Shown here: one piece after another, positions 41,803 through 49,200 of the stretch | Layout: every line of letters begins with the position of its first letter | How positions within the stretch are numbered: the stretch's first letter is position 1 | Assembly: GCF_009649845.1 (NCBI RefSeq) | Contig: NZ_WJIE01000008.1 | Coordinates: 310,001-374,000 of the forward strand | Source: Polyangium spumosum | GTDB lineage: Bacteria > Myxococcota_A > Polyangia > Polyangiales > Polyangiaceae | Reading direction: 5' to 3' | Length of the DNA: 64,000 nucleotides | The notes under the pieces: model-generated | Seen by the model: only the letters and a program-made list of their open reading frames with translations | The model's database searches: none | What the model was told of the DNA's origin: nothing | Made by a program: the position numbers and the translations under genes

Positions 41803-42329
41803 TGGCCGCTCAGGCACATGACGAGGAGGACGGGCCGAAAGAAAACGCTCCAACTTGCCTTTCGGCCAAGCAACGCGGTAACACCTTCCGCGTGGAGATC
41901 TTCATCTACAGCCGCGGCGCTGTCGAGCGGGTTCCGCCGCACGACGTCCCCCACGTGATCGTCTCGATCACGTCGAGCGAGGCGGATCGAGCTCGGATCC
42001 CCGAGTCTCCACACTGTCGGGCTCTTCTCCGCCTTGCGTTCGCCGACGCGGACGCGAAGTCGGAGTCCATTCCCGAAGAATCGCTCTTCTCGCGAGCGCA
42101 CGCCCGCGCCATCTGGGATCTCGTCGATGAGCACCTCCCGCACATCGAACGGCTGGTCGTCCATTGCGATGCTGGAATGTGCCGCTCGCCGGCCGTGGCC
42201 GCTGCCGTCGCGAAGGTGCTGACGGGCGATGATACCGAGTACTTTCGTCGATATCGGCCGAATATGCGGGTGTACCGGACGATGCTGGAGACGTATTACG
42301 AAGAGAGGGCGGGCGGGGAGGCGTCGTGA
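41802..42329 (+). CDS. Small tyrosine-phosphatase-like protein
   Basis: 175 aa. The ATG at 41802 overlaps the stop of the ParB-like gene. The signature VVHCDAGMCRSP at ~120-131 is the HC(x5)R P-loop of the tyrosine/dual-specificity phosphatase superfamily. An Asp-rich segment precedes it, but a general-acid Asp cannot be assigned. The N-terminus (FRVEIFIYSRGAVERVPPHDVPH) fits the family of short phage/plasmid phosphatases. The coupled expression suggests a joint function with the ParB-like protein. Confidence 0.8.
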   Translation: MAAQAHDEEDGPKENAPTCLSAKQRGNTFRVEIFIYSRGAVERVPPHDVPHVIVSITSSEADRARIPESPHCRALLRLAFADADAKSESIPEESLFSRAHARAIWDLVDEHLPHIERLVVHCDAGMCRSPAVAAAVAKVLTGDDTEYFRRYRPNMRVYRTMLETYYEERAGGEAS

Positions 42330-42386
42330 GCGTCCAAGCGCTGGGCTACGCGCGTGTCCTGGCAGCTCTAAGTGATTGGTGGTGAT

Positions 42387-42400
42387 GGGCTCCGGAGCCC
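42387..42400. terminator. 14-bp perfect palindrome between convergent genes
   Basis: GGGCTCCGGAGCCC lies in the 128-bp gap between the phosphatase stop and the convergent lipoprotein stop. It is a candidate bidirectional terminator core, without a T-tract. Confidence 0.3.
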
Positions 42401-42457
42401 GTGCTCCGCGCGCACTGGAGGACTCCTCAGCGCCGCACTTAGATCTTGAACCGCTCG

Positions 42458-42667
42458 TTATACTAACCACCCAAGATGACCACGGTCCCGGGCCGCGGAG
42501 GAGGGCGGGGCAGGGGGATCCGCCGAGGAAGTATTCGTGGCCGAAGGCGCGGCGGGCGAGCCGAGGGCCTTGCTCTCGGCGAACTCTTGTTGCGGCGGCG
42601 CCGGGTCGTCATGGCAACACGCCGAGAGGAGCGCGAGCCATGTCATGAGAGAGGGCGTGCGCGTCAT
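42458..42667 (-). CDS. Short lipoprotein
   Basis: 69 aa. The ATG at 42667 has GGAGG at good spacing. MTRTPSLMTWLALLSACC gives a short signal with lipobox LSAC, and the mature part is Pro/Ala/Ser-rich. It begins 45 bp after McrC on the same strand, an unusual tail gene for a restriction operon. No family recognised. Confidence 0.5.
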   Translation of the reverse strand: MTRTPSLMTWLALLSACCHDDPAPPQQEFAESKALGSPAAPSATNTSSADPPAPPSSAARDRGHLGWLV

Positions 42668-42712
42668 CCCGTCCTCCGGAGGAAGACCGCAGGACGGAGC
42701 GAAGATTCCGGC

Positions 42713-44026
42713 TTAATCTGGATCCACAGCGAACCCGAGCGCCTCGATCAGCCGAGAACACGCAGGACCTTTCGCCCCCTCGCGGAGCTCCGCGAGCACC
42801 CTGACGATGGGCAACGAGATTACCAAAAGCTCCGCCGCGGTGACCGTCTGCGCGTCACGCACCAGCACTCGAGCAGGTGGTTCCAGCTTATCCGTCGAGG
42901 CAGGATGTACGAGCAGCGCCCGTCGGGGACATGGATGCCGACCGTGGCCATAGGCATACAGGAACGCCTGGTAGAGATCACCGGTTTCTACGGCACCCGT
43001 CCCGAGCAACTTGTACTTGGCATCGATCGGCAGCAGCAAGCGCTCGCCGTCCGTTCTCTCGACGACGATGTCGGGGACTACGTTGGCGTACGTACGACTC
43101 TCGTCTCCGTTCCACAGTATAGACCCGTTCGACCGCTGGTAACGGACATGGCATGGGCGCCCGGCCAATAGCTCCTCGACGAGCCGCCACACGAAGCGCT
43201 CGAACAGCCGGTTCATGTCCATCATGAAGGCGAAGGAGCTCGTCTCACCGCCACCGATCACGTCGTCGACGCCCAGTCCCTCGAGGATGATGCGCGACAC
43301 CTCATGGGCGTCTCGATAATGCTCGTTCACGCGGTGGTAGCTCATCCCCTCGAGCAACGTCTTGGAATCTACTCCTTCCGTCGAGCAGACCTCCTTGAAT
43401 ACATCATTTGCATGCCGAACTCGTCGACGGACGTTGGGATGGTCCGCCCGCCGCGCGCACGAGGCGAGCGCCAGCGCGAGAAGTTTGTTCTCCGGGATGT
43501 CCTGGTCGCGCTCGTCGAAGCGGCACTCGACACGATCGACACGCCCGTATCGGCGAAGAATCTGGCGATCCACGAGGATCCGACCACGCACTACGCCGAG
43601 GTCCTCTTCCCGCTCGACGTAATCCGAGAGGATGCCTCGCCGGATCACGTGCTCGGACGCCTCGGCGAGAAGAAGCGCGAACAGGTCGAACAGGTGCGTG
43701 CCAGATGCGTCCAGGGATCCAATACCCGCGGTGCGTCGCAGCGCATCGATGCCCGTCGTGCGCTCGATCATCTCCACGAGTCCGTGATGCCCACCAGCCG
43801 CTTTCGGCACGATATGAAGATCAAACTGCTCGAAGCGGACGAGCCCCACCCACGCGAGCGCCCGGACGCGCACCTTGCCTCGCCACACGTCGATCTCGAG
43901 GCGCCTGTCCGCCCCCTTCGCGAGCGCGTCGGCGAGATCCCAGTCTGCGCGCGAGAGCTCCACGCCGTCGATCTCGCGTGACTCCCACTCCTTGATGGTC
44001 ACCACGCAGTGGGGAGCTCGACTCAT
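42713..44026 (-). CDS. mcrC: McrC-like subunit of McrBC restriction system
   Basis: 437 aa. The start overlaps the McrB stop (ATGA), as is usual for mcrBC. The N-terminus is beta-rich (VTIKEWESREIDGVEL); the centre carries VVRGRILVDRQILRR. The C-terminal PD-(D/E)xK nuclease has VVPDIVVE (~317) and LPIDAKYKLL (~337). In the known system McrC supplies the endonuclease subunit cut-activated by McrB translocation on modified DNA. Confidence 0.92.
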   Translation of the reverse strand: MSRAPHCVVTIKEWESREIDGVELSRADWDLADALAKGADRRLEIDVWRGKVRVRALAWVGLVRFEQFDLHIVPKAAGGHHGLVEMIERTTGIDALRRTAGIGSLDASGTHLFDLFALLLAEASEHVIRRGILSDYVEREEDLGVVRGRILVDRQILRRYGRVDRVECRFDERDQDIPENKLLALALASCARRADHPNVRRRVRHANDVFKEVCSTEGVDSKTLLEGMSYHRVNEHYRDAHEVSRIILEGLGVDDVIGGGETSSFAFMMDMNRLFERFVWRLVEELLAGRPCHVRYQRSNGSILWNGDESRTYANVVPDIVVERTDGERLLLPIDAKYKLLGTGAVETGDLYQAFLYAYGHGRHPCPRRALLVHPASTDKLEPPARVLVRDAQTVTAAELLVISLPIVRVLAELREGAKGPACSRLIEALGFAVDPD

Positions 44027-46167
44027 GCACCGCTCTGCGAGGTCGGCGAGAGCGCGAGCCTCAATGCCTCGATCAGGTCGTCGGCCTTCGACAGGTACTC
44101 GTGATTCAGGGTGCGCGCATCAGGGACGAGCTTGTTGCCGATGTACTTCGCCAGCCTGGAATAGTCATCGTAGCAATACTCTTGCAGCAACGGCAGGATG
44201 TCCTGACGGAATCGTCGAGCGAACACCTCCGGATCGTCGATCGCCCGATCGCCGTCGAGGAGGTAGGCATGGCCGATCTGCTTCTCCCGCCCCTCGTTTG
44301 CCGCGATGCGCCTGTTCAGCTCCTCGAGAAATACATCGAGTGCGAGTCCGTTCACGCTCGTGCCCTGAAGGACCTCGGGCTCCGGCATGCACTCGATGAA
44401 GCCGAACCGGCGCCGCAAGGCGGCGTCGAGCAGCTTGATGCTTCGATCGGCCGTGTTCATCGTGCCCAAGATGTAGACATTCGGCGGGATCGCGAAGCTC
44501 TCCTTGCTCTGGGGCAGCGTGATGGTGAGGCCCCGCTTGTCTTTTTCCAGCAGCGTGATGAGCTCGCCGAAGACCTTTGCGAGGTTGGCCCGGTTGATCT
44601 CGTCGACGAGCACGAGAAACCGCCGGCTCGGCTGTGCCGCGGCGTCGCGGCAGATGCGCTTGAAGACGCCATCTTCGAGCTTCAGGCTGAGCGTTCCGGT
44701 CGACGTGGGCGCGGGGCGGAAGCCTTCGATGAAATCCTCGTAGCTGTACGAGGGATGGAACGTCAGGCGAGTCAGCGGAGCGGACCCTGGCTGCTGCTCG
44801 GCGAGGCGTGGGGCCGCGAGGCGTCCCTCCTCGGCCCGGAAGCGCTCGGCATCCGCGAGCACGAGGTGCGCGTCGGCCGCGCCGCTGTGCTGCAATAGCC
44901 ACCACACTGCGAAACGGCGAGCGAGGTAAGTCTTTCCCGTTCCCGGCGGACCATAAAGAATGACTTGCCCCTTGTGCTCCAGCGCTGCGCTGAGCTCAAG
45001 GAAAGTGTCGTCCACCCGCGGGGGAGGCATGGTCGTCGGCGGCCCGCCCTGTTTGCTGATGATGGTCGTGTAGAGCGCCGGCGGTATCGGGTCGACCGTC
45101 GTCAAGCCCCAGCGCGGCTGCGACGGGATGTCCTTCGCATAACTCGTATCCCATTTGACGCGGACGGTGTGCTTGAACTCGGGGCGCTCCGGTCTCAGCT
45201 CGTAGCCCGGCTCGATCACCTGACCGACCGCCAGGACCTTCGACTGCCCCTTGTTCGCGACCACGATATCGCCGGGCTCGAGCTCCATCAACGTCCAGAG
45301 CTCTTTGGCTTTTTGCGTCAGCTTGCTCTTGTTCCCGTTATAGAGAGAAGAAAAACGCTCGCTGAAGGCAGCGCGGAAGGACTCTTTCGAATCATACTCA
45401 CGCAGGTCGCCGACCTCGTCCCAGCCGACGCAGATGTAGCCCCCCTGCAAACACGCCTCCCAGAACTTCGCTTGCTCTCCGGGGGCGATCTTCACGACCA
45501 TTCGCGACTCCCTCGGGTCGGCCCACGTGTAGAGGAAGCTCCCGATCTCCGTGGTCGTCCAGCCGTCGAAGCGACCTCGTTCGCGCAAGGCTGCGAGCAG
45601 CGCTCGATTCAGGCCGACCGTGCGCAGGTTGCCGTCCTCGGCCTCCGGCCGCCCGAGCAGCCGCAGGAAATGGCGCAGGTGCTCCCTGGAGGCGACGTTG
45701 AGAATCTCTTCGGGGAAGTAGACGTGCAGCGCCTTGCACCGAAGGGCGGCCCCGCCTTCGAGCGCACCGAGCTCGTCAATGGCTTGCCAATCACCCATCT
45801 TCGCCAGCTCGAACGCGCGGACGAAGGCCGCGCGCACCTGCTCCCACGCCTCCTCCTCGTCCCGGTACTTCTCGTCGTGGTACCACCCGAGGCTGCCCTT
45901 GCGCTTGTAGATCAGGTGCTTGCTCGCGTTTCCACCTCGAATGCTTCCGAGGGCCGGCGTCCCCCATTCCATCCACCAGCAAAAGCTTTCTTGAGGTTTT
46001 CCCTGCCCCAGGGCGTAGCGCTCGAGGGGCATCGACGGCCAGCGATCGAGCGGGAAGCGATCGAGCATCGCGGAGCGCTGTTGCCGCACAGCAGCGGCGG
46101 CTTCGCTGGTGGAGGATCGGTGGAAGGAGGAAAGCGCCTCCTCGAGAGACGGGCGGGCAGCGTCCAT
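44023..46167 (-). CDS. mcrB: McrB-like GTPase/AAA subunit with EVE/PUA-like reader
   Basis: 714 aa from ATG 46167. Residues ~1-180 are a variable N-terminus. Residues ~210-360 resemble an EVE/PUA-like base-reading fold (FWEACLQGGYICVGWDEVGDL, then GDIVVANKGQSKVLAVG). The AAA+ part has Walker A LYGPPGTGKT (~407), LVDEINRANLAKVFGEL (~525), and the McrB hallmark GTMNTADRSIKLLDAALRRRF (~570-590). It would recognise modified cytosine or similar bases and translocate DNA using GTP. The start lies 34 bp after the nitrilase-NACHT stop, suggesting co-transcription. Confidence 0.92.
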   Translation of the reverse strand: MDAARPSLEEALSSFHRSSTSEAAAAVRQQRSAMLDRFPLDRWPSMPLERYALGQGKPQESFCWWMEWGTPALGSIRGGNASKHLIYKRKGSLGWYHDEKYRDEEEAWEQVRAAFVRAFELAKMGDWQAIDELGALEGGAALRCKALHVYFPEEILNVASREHLRHFLRLLGRPEAEDGNLRTVGLNRALLAALRERGRFDGWTTTEIGSFLYTWADPRESRMVVKIAPGEQAKFWEACLQGGYICVGWDEVGDLREYDSKESFRAAFSERFSSLYNGNKSKLTQKAKELWTLMELEPGDIVVANKGQSKVLAVGQVIEPGYELRPERPEFKHTVRVKWDTSYAKDIPSQPRWGLTTVDPIPPALYTTIISKQGGPPTTMPPPRVDDTFLELSAALEHKGQVILYGPPGTGKTYLARRFAVWWLLQHSGAADAHLVLADAERFRAEEGRLAAPRLAEQQPGSAPLTRLTFHPSYSYEDFIEGFRPAPTSTGTLSLKLEDGVFKRICRDAAAQPSRRFLVLVDEINRANLAKVFGELITLLEKDKRGLTITLPQSKESFAIPPNVYILGTMNTADRSIKLLDAALRRRFGFIECMPEPEVLQGTSVNGLALDVFLEELNRRIAANEGREKQIGHAYLLDGDRAIDDPEVFARRFRQDILPLLQEYCYDDYSRLAKYIGNKLVPDARTLNHEYLSKADDLIEALRLALSPTSQSGA

Positions 46168-46201
46168 GCAACGGCAAGAGAACCGTACGCCGCCGGACGT
46201 G

Positions 46202-49200
46202 TCAAGCCTTCCTGCAATACCCGAGCTGCGCCAATGCTGCCTCGGCGTCGTCACCCGACAGGTCGCCCGCAAGCGCGGCAGTCACCCGTTCGGGCCGATG
46301 AAGCGCTTCTCGGAGCCCGCCCAGCGGGACGTAGAGCCGCGCCCGAGAACCAGGCAGTGGAGCAAATGCGATCCGGAAGTCGTCCGCCGATCCATCCACG
46401 AATTCGCAATATCCGCCGGGCGTGCGCAAGAGCGCTCCGCCCGCGCCTTCCGTGACGGTCACGAGAGGATGGGGGCGACCTGGATCCCAGACGCAGGCCA
46501 CCCCGGCTTCGTCGACGCTCGCGAGGCGGGAGCCGTCGGGGCTCCATTCGAGCAGCCAGACCCGAGCTTCGTGGCTCCGCACGACGCTCTTCACCTCGAG
46601 CGTCTCGCCGTACAGAAACGAGATCCTGCCATCCTCGTGGCCGGCTGCGGCGAATCTTCCTCGTGGTTGGAAGCGGAGGCTCCAGACCTCGCGCAGCCGC
46701 GTTCCTCGACTTCTCGCGTCGCTCCCGGGCGCCCACGCCCACCATTCGTCGTCGTGATCCACGAATAGGATGTCCCCGCCGACCCTGTCCCAATCCCATG
46801 TCCAAACGGTCTTGGCCCGCCGACGCTCGCCCTCCATCGGCGCGTCGTCTCCTCGCCGGAGCAAGGTCAAGCCGAATGGATCGGCGACCGCCAACATCTC
46901 GCCGCTGCTGTCCAGGATCATTCGTGCTGGGGTTCGGTAGCGCTCCCATGGCCAGGAAGCGATCGGCGCCCCCGTCACGGCATCCCAGAGATAGAAACGA
47001 TTGCCAGCCGCCCGAGCTCCTGCCAAGAGCTGATCCTCGTGCCGTATCAGGAGTGGTGCCTGCTCCAGAGCCGGTGACAAAACGCAGGCGGCGCCGAGCG
47101 GCTGGCCGTCGACGTCCCCAATGGCGACGTTCCTGGTTCGTCCCCGACACGCGATACCTCTCGAGGATCGGGCCCAGGAAACGAGATCGAAGGCCCCTCG
47201 TGGCGCCCTCCTCCACGTGGACAATCGTACGCCCCTCTCGTGATCCCAGATCTCCACCGCTGCCCCGAAGGACGCGATCTTCGACTCTTCGTGGGTCCAG
47301 GTCACCCCCGCGGGTCGCTCCGGGCCGGATTCCAAGTCGAAGCGAGAGAGCTCCTGCCGTGCCTCCACGTCCCATACTCGGACGGTGCCGCCGCCGGCGG
47401 AGACCCCAGCGATACGTGCCCCGCTCGGCGAAAAGAACAAGCGCTCGAAGCCGAGCTCGGGCGTGAGCAAAGGGCGAATGACGCGTTTCCTCGACACTTC
47501 CAGGAAATGAAGAAACGAGTCCCCTGCCGAGAAGGCAAGCACGTCGTCGGTCGGGTGGAATGCCATGGATCGAAGAGGAGTCCCCCTCGGATCCGCATGG
47601 AACGTCCACGGCCCTCCCTGCGCAAACGCCCAGACCACCCCGATCCCGCTCGCGTACGAGACCGCGAGGGATCCCCCATTGCGGGAGAACGCCATCTCGA
47701 TCACAGGCGCGTTTATCGAATCGAGCGCCGCGACATCCTCCCCGGAAGACAGGCTTACGACCCGGATGCGCCCATCTTCCTCGGAGACCGCTACCCGTGT
47801 TCCACTCGGGTCGACGGCGATACAGGTAAAGCGCCCGCCGATCGTCTGGAGGGCCTGGAGATCGCGGAGGCGAACCGCTCGCATCGCTCCTTCGGGGTCG
47901 AGCGCGACCACGACATCCGCTGAAGACGCCCAGCGGATGTTGGATTCGTCTTGCGCGGGAAGCGCTGCGGGGAGGTATGCGAGGCAGCGCTGCGTGTGGA
48001 CGTCGAAGACGAAGAGGTCTCCGCGGTGCGTCACCATGGCCAGGCGCCCGCCGTCGGGGCCGAAAGAGACAGACAACAGACGCGCCGGGGCCTCCTTGCT
48101 GGGGACATCGGCGGCAGGCTCGATCCGATCCCATGCGACGTCCGCTGGCGTTGCGCCGGCATCCGCTTCGAGCCCCTCGGAGCCCGGAGCCATCCACGCG
48201 AGCGCGTCCACGCCCTTCAAGGACGCGCCGCCGAAGCGACATCCCACCCACATCGACTGCCGGAGGCACGCGTGATCGAGCCGGGCTCCCTCGAGGGTGG
48301 CTCCAGACGCGGTGACGAGCGTAAAATCGGTTTCTTCGGCCAGCACGCTCCGCAAATTCGCGCTGTCGAGCCGGGCGCCTCGCAAGAGCGCTCCGCGCAG
48401 AGTGGCCCCCTCCAGATTCGCGCCTTCGAGATCGGCGGAGCAGAGGTTCGCCCCATCGAGCTTCGCTGCCACGAGCCGAGCGCTGCGAAGATCTTCGCCC
48501 ACCAGCGATACCCCGCGGAGGCCTGCCTTCTCCGGGATCCAGCCCCCCTTGTCGCCACGGAGCCGCGCGAGCTTCACGAGCAAGCGCACGGCATTCGCTG
48601 CGGCATCCGCGGCCGACGAGGGATCCTGACTACGCGCGGTGCCTCGACCAGCCAGCCAGCGGCGAACGTGATTGACGAATGGCGATCCGAGCAGACCTCG
48701 CTCCCCGACGAGGATCTCGTCAATGAACCCGATCACCTCGCGGGTGAGAGGTTTTACCGAAAGGACTGATGGTAGATCGTGCGGCTCGCTCTCCGCGGCG
48801 TGCACGATGGCAGACGCGAGGAAATATTCTTGAAACGACTTATGCGCGAATCGGAAGCGGTCGCCGGTGTCGGCGGGCTGTCGGACGAGAAACATGCCGC
48901 CCGTCGTCTCGAGTACCTCCGCGGTTCGTGGGACATGGTCGAAGAAGTGCGGAGGGAAGACTTCGTGGAGTAGACGCCGGAGCGTCTCCAGCGCGACACC
49001 AGGCTCTCCGCTCCGCCAGGTTTCAACGGCGATGGTCTCGGCGAGGAGTCGCTTCTGCTCCGTCGTGAAGATCTCCGGCTCCGGGCCGCGCGCCTGCCGG
49101 AGCCAGCGCCGGAGGCAAGCTTCGTAAAGATCGCCGCGGCGCACGACCTGCCCGCCGAGAAGCTCGTTTCGGGTGGCGATGATCATCGCGAGGAGAATGG

